A stretch of DNA of 64,000 nt from Isochrysis galbana (Eukaryota > Haptophyta > Isochrysidales > Isochrysidaceae): the NCBI GenBank assembly GCA_018136815.1, contig CM030944.1, positions 744,456-808,455 of the forward strand, read 5' to 3'. A model generated the notes under the pieces. The model saw only the letters and a program-made list of their open reading frames with translations. It made no database searches and was not told the origin of the DNA. Below are positions 52,095 through 61,538 of the stretch, in pieces; the first letter of the stretch is position 1, and the number at the start of each line of letters is the position of its first letter. Both the position numbers and the translations under genes were made by a program.

Positions 52095-52850
52095 ATCCTT
52101 TGTCGCATTCGCGAATCGACGCTCGTTAGGCTTCTTTCTTCTCTTCGTTCGGTATTTATCGTTATAATTCTCTCGTTCTCGTTCTCGGTCAAAAACTTCG
52201 CGTGGACGCCTAGGATCTAGGGTTCTGGAGCGCCCTCTCTCTTTCTCTCGAAGGGAAGGGAAGTTTCCCCACCTTTCTTCCTCCCAGGCGCCTCGCAAAA
52301 GGTTTAATTCGCTCTCTCCCCGCGTTTCTTTACCTGCTTCTGGGGGCAATCAGGTTTGGTTTGCCATCTCCCCTCGGAGATCGATCTAGGTTCGCTGCTT
52401 GGGTGAGGGAATCTTTCTCCTTGGTCCTTGGTTTGCCATCTCCCCTTGGAGATTGATTTAGATTCGCTGCTTTGGATTTTGGTTATCCTTCCCCTTGATG
52501 CAAGTTGCATGAAGGCCTTGGTCCCGTTGGTTTTTGGTTTTCTCCTCCCTTGGTTGCTACTCGGGGTTGCTCGATAGAAACGTCTAGAAGGTCCACGCTC
52601 AACAACAAGATTTCTTCGATTGCAAGGATACCTCGCTGCGATCTGTATCCAATGTGATCGCCGCGGTTGCGCGACATAACGTTCCTCCTCGACTTTCCGC
52701 CTTGGTGGGAAAATCCAAAGCGAAGACACGCTCCGACCGTCGCTGCGGAATCTCTCTCTCTCTCTCGCTCTCTCTCTCCGTCTCTCGCGACGTGTTTGAG
52801 ATACCGGCGATGTGGGGTCTCGGTTATTTCATGTTTTGCTTGGTGGGGGG
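52095..52850 (+). repeat. leader-type repeat, best-preserved copy
   Basis: This is the near-identical inverse of 14540-15240. It starts TTTGTCGCATTCGCGAATCG and contains a CT-rich initiator-like stretch (52745-52785) before TCTCGCGACGTGTTTGAG. It is followed on the same strand by the TATA module and the methyltransferase-like gene, so it may be the 5' part of that element. A frame open from 52654 (MIAAVARHNVPPRLSALVGK) is conserved in the copies at 14.7 and 63.7 kb. Confidence 0.75.
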
Positions 52851-52989
52851 GGGAGGGACCTCTCGTCATGAAGCAGAACGGCCTCTACAGCTCGCGCCGC
52901 GAGCAGTCCTCGAAGAAATAAATGACTGCGCCCCCCGATACCTGCCACAGGGACGTCTTGAGCCACTCCCTTCTTCTCGCCCCTCCTGT

Positions 52990-53535
52990 CGCCAGCCGCC
53001 CCCCTTCGCCCGTTTGCTAATGCAAACGGGGCCCGTTTCTTACCGCACTCCATCGGGGGGGGCGCAAATTCCCCCCTCTCCCTCTCTCCATTCTCCTCCG
53101 CCCCTCTCCCTGCGGCGCGTCGCCATGCGGCGCGCCACGGCCTGCTCTCAGAGGGCCTTTGGGGGCTCCCAGAGGGCCAGCGAGGGCAGCTCAGGGGGCA
53201 GTGGAGGCTGGGGCTCAGCCCCTGGCCCCCCCTGCCTCTCCCACGCTTGCCACGCTGGCCATTGGAGCCTCCCAGTGGCCTCTGTATGCCTGGCGACCAG
53301 GGGAGGGGGGGGAGTCAGCTCGAGGGCAGGCCCATGCTGGGCGTGGGAGTGCGAGTCTCGGCCCGCGCCCACTAGGGGTCTGGGCCAGAGTGTTGATTGC
53401 CCAGCCCCTGCCAAAGGGTAGGGGCTGGGGTTGATTGTACGGGCCCACCCCGGGGGGTGTCCGCGATGGAGAGAGGGGGGCGCGAGGCCCCCATCCCCCA
53501 TTGACCCCCACTTATAAAAGTAGGTTGCTCGAAGG
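52990..53535 (+). promoter_or_regulatory. promoter-type module with TATA box upstream of the methyltransferase gene
   Basis: The block order is GTTTGCTAATGCAAACGG (a short palindrome), a CT-rich stretch, GGC-rich blocks, a hairpin at 53400-53426 (CAGCCCCTGCC with AGGGGCTGG), GTACGGGCCCACCCC, GTGTCCGCGATGG and ACTTATAAAAGTAG at 53510-53523. It is duplicated in reverse at 13060-13610, with partial copies at 4.86, 17.46, 19.17 and 49.63 kb. The TATA box lies about 215 bp before the first in-frame ATG of the gene. Confidence 0.6.
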
Positions 53536-53735
53536 GCGCGTCCAACCCTCACGTCCCATGGGACCCGCGATCCCACGGGATCTACGCCGTGTGCGCTGCC
53601 ATTAGCGCTGAGAATCCCGTTCATCCTGCCGCCGCCAACGATTCCGTCCGCCTTTTGGCCGAAGCCCGAGCCAAAGCCAGCGGTTCCGCGGTAGTCTTAC
53701 CTCGTCACGTGGCGGAGGCCGCCCTCGAAATACGC

Positions 53736-54974
53736 ATGCCTAAGCCGCCGCGCGGTACTTATGCGTCTCCGGCCGCCGTCATCCCCCAGCATTTCGACGC
53801 CTTGTGCGCCCAACTCTCCTCCCTAGCTGACCAGGCTCGCTCCGAGGCGGCGGCGGGTCGCCCGCCCCCGAAAGTCCTGGTCCTGGGCGAAATCAGCGGC
53901 GTCGTCGCCACCATGTTTTATTTAGGGGGCGCTAGCGTCGCCACCTGCGACCTCCGCCCTTCGGAGATCGACTACATCCCCCACTTCCGAGGCGACGCTC
54001 GCCACATCCAAGATTTGGGTTGGGACCTAGTGGTGGCCCATCCACCCTGCACCTACCTGTCCGCGGTCAGCCGCCAATGGCTCGACAAGGAACCCAACAG
54101 GCGGCTCGCTCTCGAATCGGCAGCGCGAGTGTTCGTCTCGATGGCCCTTTCCGACGCTCCCTTCGTCGCGGTCGAAAACCCCCGGATGCACTCCGAGGCA
54201 ACCGCTTTAGTCGGGGAGCTGGTTCCACGCCAATATGTCCAACCCTATGAACACGGGACCGGGCACCAAAAGGCCACGGGCCTATACCTCTCCGACTCGC
54301 TCCCTACTCTGACCCCTACGTGTGTCGTAGAGGGCCGCCTCTCGGCCATGGCCAATTTGCCGCCTTCTCCCCACCGCGGTGCCCTGCGCAGCCGCACTTA
54401 CGTGGGCGTCGCCGGTGCTATGGCGACCCAATGGATGCCCGTCCTTCTGGCGCATTGCCGCCAAAACTCCTTTTCGCCGACTTCCTCGGCCACCTCTTTA
54501 CTCGCCACCGCGCACGAGAGCTTGGCCGCTAACCCGTCGTGGAGCTCTACCGACGCTCGTGAGGCCGTTAGCCTGGCTAACGCCGCGACGTGGGCGTCAC
54601 TTTCTCGCTTTAGTCGGGGAGAGGTGCAGGGCAACCCCCATAATGCACACCCCGAAGTAATTACCGCTCCACCTTCCGCAGAAGAGGCGGGGGCAGACGA
54701 GCGACTACCGACAACGTCGCCGTCGCAAAAAGACACACGAGAGGCGCCCACACCGCTCGTGGACCCAGTCGCCCCATGGACGGCCCCACTACCGGAAGTA
54801 GTCGCCGACTTTCCTTCTGGCCCGCCCTCAGTGCTCAAAAAGAGATATGGCACCTGGCGAGCCCCCGATCAACACAGCAAGACCGGCTGGGCCCACGTGC
54901 CGCCGCCGGCAGCTGTCTCTCGTGTCTACCTTGGACCTAAGAAGCTCTCATTCTCCTTCTCTCTCTTCCTCTAG
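53736..54974 (+). CDS. phage-type DNA methyltransferase-like protein on a mobile element
   Basis: 412 residues from ATG 53736. The frame is open further upstream past 53511, with no ATG, so a longer or spliced product is possible. Residues about 43-235 follow the pattern of small phage/prophage DNA methyltransferase-like proteins. VLVLGEISGVVA is the cofactor-loop region, CDLRPSEID the acidic strand end, VVAHPPCTYLS (102-105) the motif-IV-like PC, and VAVENPRM the motif-VI-like EN. The C-terminal half of the domain has GHQKATGLYL, VVEGRLSAMANLPPSP and RSRTYVGVAGAMATQW. A C5-cytosine enzyme is the best guess, though the target-recognition region is short. The rest is Ser/Ala/Pro-rich. It follows a repeat leader and TATA module, so it is an element gene, not a host one. 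Eukaryotic retrotransposons carrying captured cytosine methyltransferases are known from dinoflagellates and charophytes. Confidence 0.75.
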   Translation: MPKPPRGTYASPAAVIPQHFDALCAQLSSLADQARSEAAAGRPPPKVLVLGEISGVVATMFYLGGASVATCDLRPSEIDYIPHFRGDARHIQDLGWDLVVAHPPCTYLSAVSRQWLDKEPNRRLALESAARVFVSMALSDAPFVAVENPRMHSEATALVGELVPRQYVQPYEHGTGHQKATGLYLSDSLPTLTPTCVVEGRLSAMANLPPSPHRGALRSRTYVGVAGAMATQWMPVLLAHCRQNSFSPTSSATSLLATAHESLAANPSWSSTDAREAVSLANAATWASLSRFSRGEVQGNPHNAHPEVITAPPSAEEAGADERLPTTSPSQKDTREAPTPLVDPVAPWTAPLPEVVADFPSGPPSVLKKRYGTWRAPDQHSKTGWAHVPPPAAVSRVYLGPKKLSFSFSLFL

Positions 54975-55060
54975 CTCGCTAGCTAGCCTCGGCCCTACCC
55001 TCCAACGCCGCGCGTTGTGAGCCTCCGAACCTCCGTCTCTCTTCTCGTCCCTCGCACTCG

Positions 55061-55231
55061 ATGGTAGAAGCTGTCAGACCCGACTTCTACTATGACCTCT
55101 CAGACATATTCCCGCAAGCAACCACCTACGACTCCTTCACGGCCGCGTCAGCTGCCGGCTCGATCGAACGGCCCTCTGCCCACGAGCCAGTAGTCATCGC
55201 GTGTTCGACATTTTGCTATTGGCAAAAGTAG
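55061..55231 (+). CDS. short open frame after the methyltransferase gene
   Basis: 56 residues from ATG 55061: MVEAVRPDFYYDLSDIFPQA, then TTYDSFTAASAAGSIERP, stopping at TAG. The first ~45 residues look coding. The tail (CSTFCYWQK) may be read-through into other DNA, so this could be the truncated start of a second element protein. No family recognised. Confidence 0.3.
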   Translation: MVEAVRPDFYYDLSDIFPQATTYDSFTAASAAGSIERPSAHEPVVIACSTFCYWQK

Positions 55232-56364
55232 TAAAAGGTACTGTTGGAGCATCATAGCGGGTGAATGAAATTCTAGGCTGGGTCGGGCAACCCCATTTGG
55301 AGCGGACGAAGAAAGGCCGAAGGGCGGGGGCCGAGACCCCCCGCGGACACTATAAGATAGTTCAGGAGGCGTTTTACGTTTGTCTGCCACAGGAATAACA
55401 CCCAACAACAGACAACAGGTCTGCCCCAGCCCGCCCCTTGCGCTTGGCCCGTCGTAGTGCACGCGCCCCCCCCCCCCCGATACCAAAGACGAAGAGGAAT
55501 GAAGGGGGTAGTGTAAAGGGAGTGAGTGTTCTGGGGTATAGGCGATGGCGTGAGTCGGTACCGTGAGTGCGTGGTCTTTATAGCTAGCGGTAGTAGCCTG
55601 AATCTTCAGGTGTTTATCTTTTTAATTTTGTTTGTGCCTTGGGACTTGGTGCGGTCATGTGTGTCGTGGCTTGGCGTGTTAGTGCAAGTCTAGTGAGAGT
55701 CGAGGTACTAACGCTCAAGAATGTGTCTTTTGTTTTATAATGCGGTCATATGCGTCGTGGCTTGGCGTGTTGGTGCATGGCTGTAGTGGCAGAAGCAGTA
55801 GCGGCACTAATACTCAGTTGTTTTATTATTACTATTTCCGTATTTGGAAGCCCCCGCACTGCATTTTCTATCTAGGGCCACGACGTCGAGACGTCGAGAA
55901 GCATCATATTGAGTTCGGTGGCGTAAGTGTAAGTGTAAGTGTAAGTGTAAGTGTAAGTGACGGCATCGGACGGAGAACCGCTCGACTCGACATCTTAGCT
56001 GACTTGCTGCGCTCGTCGCTCATCGACACCTCACATTCTCCCTTTTACGTCTCAACATTTTCCTCGAGCTTTAACAAAAAACGTTTTCCCACGTATCACT
56101 ATCTACTACTTGCACTTGCACATATATCTAGAAGATCAACAACCGATCGACCCACAACGTGCTCCAGTCACGGAAAGTTTCATTCGTATTAAAGATACAT
56201 CGCCACATTATCTCCATATGTCACCGATGACCATCCGCAAGTAGTGTGTGCAAGCAGGTGTGCACACAAGATTTGTGACCGAACTAAGCATGCACAAATG
56301 CAAAGAAGGCCTTTCGTGCAATGTGCCCTCTTCTGAAACTCGTGCCATCTCGCACTCTCGTTCA
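55232..56364. other. no gene recognised; element tail and microsatellite
   Basis: 55590-55620 has GAATCTTCAGGTGTTT, as in the tail at 42450. 55923-55958 is (GTAAGT)6, described separately. 56040-56200 is the AT-rich 3' side of the GST gene. Nothing coding is seen. Confidence 0.35.
55923..55958 (+). repeat. hexanucleotide microsatellite (GTAAGT)6
   Basis: Six perfect copies of GTAAGT. It happens to be an array of consensus 5' splice sites, but no exon lies beside it. Confidence 0.95.
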
Positions 56365-57246
56365 TTACTTTTTTGCAAGCCCACCAAACGTGTAGTCCAC
56401 CGCAAGAAACTTGTCGGACAGCTGCTCGAGAGCCTGCTCGTCACGCTTAGTAACCAAGAAGCTCGGACGGCTCGACGCAAGTTCCCACCATGCAGCTGTA
56501 TGTGGAAACTTTTCGAGCGGATCAAAGTCGCAATATTTTCGAAGGGAGAATATCATTCGCTCAAAGAAAGGCAATGCAGCGATGTCTGCGAGTGTAAAAT
56601 GGGCACCACAGAGAAAGGGCCCGTATTCGAATGCAGTACTCTTCGCACCGCCTGATATGCGCCCGGTACCGCTTAGAGAGGCTTCGTAGACCTGGAGTGC
56701 TTCATGGAGAACCTGTGTTTTGGTAGTGAGGGCGTCCCCTTCTTTATTCATGAGAAGCGTGAAATGAGCTGGTGCCAACTGGGAGTCCAAATGGTCATTC
56801 CAAAGTCGGATGCGTGCTCGAGTGACAGCATCGCTGGGCATGATGGACGAGCGGGCATGATCACAGTGCTGCTCACAGAGGTATTCATTCACAATCAACG
56901 ACTCATAAACAGTCAGCTCAGTGGCCGGGTCGAAAAGAGCAGGTACCTTGCCACGAGGGTTCACCTCACGCTTGTACCACTCCATCTGCTCTGCGTCACC
57001 TCTCAGCTCGACGGTGCGCCGTACATATGGCAGCTCGAGCTCCTCGAGAAGGATCCACACACGCTGTGCGTAGGGGCACATGTCAAGGGTAAAGAAGCTG
57101 ATCTCATCTGAACTCGGCAGTGGATGGGCAGCTGTACACACAGGCACCGTAGCACGTCGTACGCTTGCTCGCGTGCCTACGACCGCGCCCAGCGGAGTGA
57201 GCCCGCACAGGGACAGGCGTAGCAGCCATGTGGACCGAGAGGCCAT
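56365..57246 (-). CDS. cysteine-type glutathione S-transferase (omega/lambda/DHAR-like)
   Basis: 293 residues from ATG 57246, intronless. The thioredoxin fold starts at about residue 48 (EISFFTLDMCPYAQRVWILL) with CPYAQ as active site and Cys57 as the catalytic residue. This places it with the cysteine-type classes (thiol transfer, dehydroascorbate reduction), not Tyr/Ser conjugating GSTs. NPRGKVPAL (cis-Pro glutathione site) and a YESLIVNEYL glutathione-binding Glu-Ser pair follow. The helical domain has GPFLCGAHFTLADIAALPFF, with the usual N-capping ADI. The first ~45 residues are a basic/hydrophobic extension (STWLLRLSLCGLTPLGAVVG) that could target an organelle or the secretory route. Length without the leader (about 245) is normal. 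Confidence 0.92.
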   Translation of the reverse strand: MASRSTWLLRLSLCGLTPLGAVVGTRASVRRATVPVCTAAHPLPSSDEISFFTLDMCPYAQRVWILLEELELPYVRRTVELRGDAEQMEWYKREVNPRGKVPALFDPATELTVYESLIVNEYLCEQHCDHARSSIMPSDAVTRARIRLWNDHLDSQLAPAHFTLLMNKEGDALTTKTQVLHEALQVYEASLSGTGRISGGAKSTAFEYGPFLCGAHFTLADIAALPFFERMIFSLRKYCDFDPLEKFPHTAAWWELASSRPSFLVTKRDEQALEQLSDKFLAVDYTFGGLAKK

Positions 57247-57649
57247 CGGGCCGTGGCGCGCGAGGAGAGGGAAAAGAGATGCACTGTTTCCCCTTTGTAT
57301 TTACTACTAGATAGAGCTAACGATAAAGAAGATTTCACTACTAGATCTTTTTCAAGCCTTGTCTATTTTCCCACCTACTTTACTGCGAACTTGGTTTTTT
57401 CAAGGTTTCCTTCTTTCGCCGATTTTCGTCTCGAAATTCGCGGATTTGAGTTTAGTTTTCTCTGTTGCGGACATTGTCGAATAGGCAAGAAATGAGAAGG
57501 TAACGCAGAATTTGAATTTGGCATGCCTGTAAAGGTGGCCCCAGGGCCGAACGTCCATGAAGGTTGACAAGCCGGGCACAAGGAGGCCAGTAGGCCGCAT
57601 CCCCACCCACCTCACGCGGGAGGCAGCCAGCGTGCTGAGGGTGAGCCCC
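57247..57649. other. upstream region of the GST gene
   Basis: AT-rich sequence with TTTTTC tracts. A minus-strand frame (57400-57912) crosses into the dispersed element to its right. Nothing else is seen. Confidence 0.35.
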
Positions 57650-58150
57650 ACGGCAAAAACATCGCAACACACAACTGTCAGAGCAAGAGCAAGGCTGATC
57701 TCACTCTTGGAGATTGCCTGCGAGGGCGCGCCGGCAGCTAGCGCGGAACGCGGTTCTTGTCGGGAGCTCATGGAGCTTTCCTCGGGAGTGACTACGGGCA
57801 TGGCGATCGACGCACGACGCACGACGCACGGAGGGCGCGGGGAAGTGTATACACACACAATGCAACATACGCATGGTCTTTCGCGCTGCGCACACCTTCT
57901 CTCTCTCTTCACGTGAGGAGAGGCGACAGGCCTCCTCTCTTGTTTCCTCTTTCTCTCCTGCTCACCCCCCTTCTTCGCGTATCCCGTTTACGTTAGTTAT
58001 CTACGTGTTACCGTGAATGTGCGTTTGATAGTGGTGTGAGAGAATTGTAAGAGGATTTTTATCCGGTTCTGTTCTGGAGAGAGCGCGAGCGATGGCGTCG
58101 CTCTCTCTCCTCCCCGCCGCCCTGATCACCATGATGGTGTCAGGGCGATA
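57650..58150 (-). repeat. dispersed element, short copy of 39955-41240
   Basis: This is the inverse of 39965-40250 and 41130-41230, lacking the ~870 bp between them. The minus-strand frame through its inner end reads EPRSALAAGAPSQAISKSEI then CDVFAVGLTLSTLAASRVRW and VPGLSTFMDVRPWG. It looks like a host gene fragment (membrane or kinase-like) carried by the element, but I cannot name it. Confidence 0.6.
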
Positions 58151-58245
58151 AGAAGCAAGTAAAGAAACGCGGGGGAGATAGCGAATTAAACCTATTTGCG
58201 AGGCGCCTGGGAGGAAGGAAAGGTAGGTGGGGAAACTTCCCTTAG
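58150..58245 (-). repeat. leader-type repeat, 95-bp fragment
   Basis: Matches 14985-15072 (AAGCAAGTAAAGAAACGCGG to GGGGAAACTTCCCTT), then breaks off. It is a truncated copy abutting the dispersed element. Confidence 0.7.
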
Positions 58246-58478
58246 ACCAAAAGCGTTCAATTATCCCCATCCCTGTTAACACCTTTCGTTGTCACCTGGA
58301 GGTTACTTGACTCAACTTGACACTTCACATGTTGAAACCCACACGTGGTCTGACTCCATTCACTCGACTTGGGGCAGGATCGATATCTCGTTGAAATTCA
58401 CGATCCACGTCTCACACCAAAGAGCACTGATGAGTGTATGTCCACACCAAAGAGCACCGACCGCGTAAAAGCAGACAA

Positions 58479-58578
58479 NNNNNNNNNNNNNNNNNNNNNN
58501 NNNNNNNNNNNNNNNNNNNNNNNNNNNNNNNNNNNNNNNNNNNNNNNNNNNNNNNNNNNNNNNNNNNNNNNNNNNNNN
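58479..58578. other. assembly gap (100 N)
   Basis: Exactly 100 Ns, the usual placeholder for a scaffold gap of unknown size. Frames drawn across it are meaningless, and repeats on its two sides cannot be assumed contiguous. Confidence 0.99.
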
Positions 58579-59773
58579 CAAGTTTCGTCACACGTCTATA
58601 TGGAGGAGACGAGGAAGGGTGAGCAGTTGCCCTGCAGTTGAGCAGTTCCCTGCAGTCCGCCCCGCCGCCCCCTGCCGCCCACCCACCCCGCGTTGCCTAC
58701 CAGCCCCCCTCCCCCTCTCTCCCTTCAGAGCCCTCCTCTCCCCTGTCGCCCTCCCCGTGTACCAGAATCGCGATGGCCTCCTCTTCTGTGAAGCGTCCTA
58801 AGGAACCAGACGAAGAGCCCCGTCAAGTGTCACCTCACCTGTCTGCACGTCGCAACGGGAAGCTTCTGTGCGAGTATTGCACTACGAATCAATTCCCCTA
58901 ACGAGTGTCGATTCGCGAATGCGACAAGTGACAAGTGGACAAGTGGAGAGAGAGGAGAGACTTCAGCGTCTCATACCGCTGGAGAGATACCGACTTTCGA
59001 GGGGCTTGCTATGGGCACTCGAACTCCTCAGGCGCCTTGAGGAAGACATTCCTCGATTGGCGAGGCGGAGTTTTCATATTCAACTCGCCAGCGGTCCGGC
59101 CTCTTCAGCAGTGGGGGGGAAATGCTGCGGTTAAGCGGTTACAAGCCCTGTTTGACCGCCCTATGGTAGGAGGTGGCCCCCTCGGGAGTTTTTTTATTGG
59201 GCATCGCGCCACGGTCCAAAAATGCAGCCCAGCTCTTGCCCCTGTTTGACCGCCCTATAGGCTATAGGTCTCTGCCTACCTCTCTTCCTACTGCGTATGG
59301 CGGCGTTGCTAGGATAAAGATGCGCTAGCGCCACTAAAATCATGTGATACTTCCATGAACAATCGCATCGCCACTAGCCGCCTAATGCTAGAGTGGACGG
59401 CGTCATAGTCGTTGTACGTGAGCTCTCCTTGTGCTTGTGCTCAGCTCCTGCGACTCACATCAGGCACTGCTCTCGTTCGACAGAATTTGCGAAGATCATG
59501 GTGTTGTCATGGTTGCAACCCTGCGATGCAAACCATTTGAGCAACCATAAGAGAATGGGCCTCGGAGCGCATTTTCTGCGCTGCCTTTGCATCGCCCTCA
59601 ATCTGCGAGCGATTCGAAGCGATTCTTGTGTCCAGTGTCATATCAAAAGAGGCTAGAACTAGACGGCGTTAGTTGCGCTCAGCAAAATGTTGACAATATG
59701 CATGTCGGAGTTCGTCTTGGCAACCATGCATCGCACCCTCTCATACACGCCTACCAGCAACTGCATCGCCGGT
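58579..59773. other. repeat-derived intergenic DNA
   Basis: 58620-58656 carries inverted copies of the 18-bp unit seen at 13757. 58900-58926 repeats the CTAACGAGTGTCGATTCGCG end of the leader repeat. GACCGCCCTA ends occur at 59154-59163 and about 59254. A short frame (58772-58900, MASSSVKRPKEPDEEPRQVS) stops inside the leader-repeat end. A frame at 58935-59180 has protein-like balance (YRWRDTDFRGACYGHSNSSG) but no start or family. Confidence 0.35.
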
Positions 59774-60553
59774 CTAATCGCCCTTAGCTTTCTCTGCCAT
59801 CTCCTTCTTCACGAAGCTGGTGCCGTGTGAGTACTTACTCTCCGGAAGATATTCGTATGCGTTCCTAGCTACAACAACCCATGCGAGCTGCTCGTAGAGA
59901 CCTGTCGCCTCCATACACTTGGACTCACCATCGCACTTGAGAATCGCCGCGTAGTAGTAGGTGCCGGCGACAGCACTGATGAAGATGGCTTCGAAAGCGA
60001 AGGTTGCGTCAAACGTCGCGCAACCCTTCACAAAGCCCTCAGAAATAAAGTGGCGGGTGATGCCACCGCCAAGGAATGTCATCAACGCAACGAGCATTGT
60101 GAAGTGGTGCTTGTGGTGAGTAGCGTGCGCCTCCTCCATGAAATTGAACATGGTGGTGATAGCGTCCAGAAGGCCTAGAGAATCGACGATGAAGAACGGA
60201 ATCGTCGAACTGAATATGCGCTCGAAGAGGTTGAATGGAGAAGCCATGAGAGCAAGTGTAACCGTCACAAACACTGGGATAATCGTCTCATCGTAGAAGG
60301 CGGACGGGGCGCGGCCGTAGCAAAGCAAGTTGACAGCGAGGTTAGCGAACATTCCGTACAACGAAAACGAAATGATGAGCCCCAGAGCATAGCCAGGCTT
60401 CTGGCCGTTTGCATGCATCTGCCTATCCTTGCGGAAGGCGAGCGTCGCCCAGATGGCGTTGCCCCAGCAGAGCAGGAAGGGGTAGCCGGTACGCGCCTCG
60501 GTGGTGACGTGCGTCATAAGGGCAAACAGTGGGACCAGCATTTCCGTGAGCAT
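59774..60553 (-). CDS. TRIC-family trimeric intracellular cation channel
   Basis: 259 residues from ATG 60553. The open frame extends 60 codons further 5' from an ATG at 60733, but that stretch is hydrophilic and Arg-rich while residue 1 here begins the first membrane helix (MLTEMLVPLFALMTH). About seven hydrophobic segments follow. The pattern GYALGLIISFSLYGMFANLA, then LMASPFNLFERIFSSTIPFF, then EEAHATHHKHHFTMLVALMT and FLGGGITRHF, aligns with the TRIC order of helices, including the helix-4 (C)PLDLFY-like and His-rich G(W/F)-F-x-M-I-A regions. TRIC channels pass K+ to balance charge during Ca2+ release from the ER. The acidic/basic tail (KKEMAEKAKGD) could be an ER-retrieval type end, though it is not KKXX. 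It is arranged divergently with the gene at 61116. Confidence 0.75.
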   Translation of the reverse strand: MLTEMLVPLFALMTHVTTEARTGYPFLLCWGNAIWATLAFRKDRQMHANGQKPGYALGLIISFSLYGMFANLAVNLLCYGRAPSAFYDETIIPVFVTVTLALMASPFNLFERIFSSTIPFFIVDSLGLLDAITTMFNFMEEAHATHHKHHFTMLVALMTFLGGGITRHFISEGFVKGCATFDATFAFEAIFISAVAGTYYYAAILKCDGESKCMEATGLYEQLAWVVVARNAYEYLPESKYSHGTSFVKKEMAEKAKGD

Positions 60554-61115
60554 GTCTCTGTGACAGGCCAGGAGGAGGAGTGCTGCGGCGTCGGCGAGGA
60601 CACGAGGAAGGGCGGAGAGGGTCCGCGACTCTCTCGCTCTCCTCGCCCCCAAATTGGAAAGACAAAGGTCTCGTCGATCGAGCCTTCGACAAAGTTCGTT
60701 GTCTCCAGCAGCGAGCAGGTGGTGTTTAAACATAAGTCGTGTTTTGTTATAGATACCTCAGTTCTACCCTCAGTGTGGCAACGTCGTCCTGGTAAGAGTC
60801 ACCGTATCGCCGTTACGAACGCTAGCGATGTTATATATTACCTCTGTTCTACATCACGATGCTGTCTATTCATGGACCACCCCATGGGTGGACCAAACAG
60901 GTGGGATCTCCTTTCAAATTGAGTAGGAGTACGTGTGTCGACTTATTTAGTGTCGTAAAACAAAATGCTGGTAAGGCCTTCTTTTGTAGTTGGACGCGCT
61001 GATGGTTGGGAGGGGGGAGGGGGGAAGGGGGCAGGGCGGGCTGGCCCGCTGCCGGCTCGTCCAATCCGGTGGCGGCTGGCGCGCGGGCGGTTCTCGCGCT
61101 GCGAGGCAGTGCGGC
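60554..61115. promoter_or_regulatory. divergent intergenic region between TRIC and 61116 genes
   Basis: 562 bp between two start codons on opposite strands. 60715-60960 is AT-rich. 61005-61045 is a G-rich tract close to the plus-strand start. It is a candidate bidirectional promoter. Confidence 0.45.
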
Positions 61116-61538
61116 ATGGCGAACTCCGGGGAGAGCCAAGGTCTCATGGAGGACGACAACTCACGCGAGGAGCTCTTTGCCTTCGAATGGAAGCGCATCG
61201 AGATCATGCTTGAGGGCTCTGCGATCATCGCGAGTGTCATCACGTGCTGTATGGGGGTCTTCTGTCTAGTAGGGATCATAGTCTTCTACGCCGGCAACTG
61301 GTACTTCCTGTTGAGAGATCGCTCTACACCGTTTGATGCCCCGCGTGAGCAGAATTGGGAGTCAGACTGGGATGCGACTCTGGAGCGCATTTCAACGCCT
61401 CATACCCTCTCGTGGCATAACCTACAATACGCGAATCTTGCTTACAAGGAGATGATCCGCTGGCTCGATCAGCTGCATCTCGCGAACAGCGAAGTTCCCG
61501 GGCCGCCAGTTCCAGGCGAAGGTGCACAGATAGGATAA
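61116..61538 (+). CDS. small single-pass membrane protein of unknown function
   Basis: 140 residues from ATG 61116. The frame is open upstream, but the ATG at 61116 begins the hydrophilic N-terminus, whereas upstream is GC-rich Gly/Arg. Residues 1-30 are acidic (MANSGESQGLMEDDNSREEL). A 25-residue membrane helix spans about 36-60 (IIASVITCCMGVFCLVGIIV). The rest is soluble, with three Trp (NWESDW, WHNLQY, MIRWLDQLHL) and a Pro-rich end. It could be an organelle-surface or ER membrane protein. I recognise no family. It is divergently paired with the TRIC channel, which may mean shared regulation. Confidence 0.65.
   Translation: MANSGESQGLMEDDNSREELFAFEWKRIEIMLEGSAIIASVITCCMGVFCLVGIIVFYAGNWYFLLRDRSTPFDAPREQNWESDWDATLERISTPHTLSWHNLQYANLAYKEMIRWLDQLHLANSEVPGPPVPGEGAQIG

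Noticed and set aside
55923..55958. (GTAAGT)6 as telomeric repeat
   Set aside because: Only six copies, internal to the scaffold, and not a known telomere unit. It is an ordinary microsatellite.
58360..58641. Open frames across the N gap
   Set aside because: They exist only because unknown bases were translated as X.
52003..59163. One 7-kb transposon bounded by TAGGGCGGTC and GACCGCCCTA
   Set aside because: The ends point correctly, but flanking bases show no target duplication. The interval contains an ordinary GST gene and an assembly gap, and other lone ends of the same type exist.
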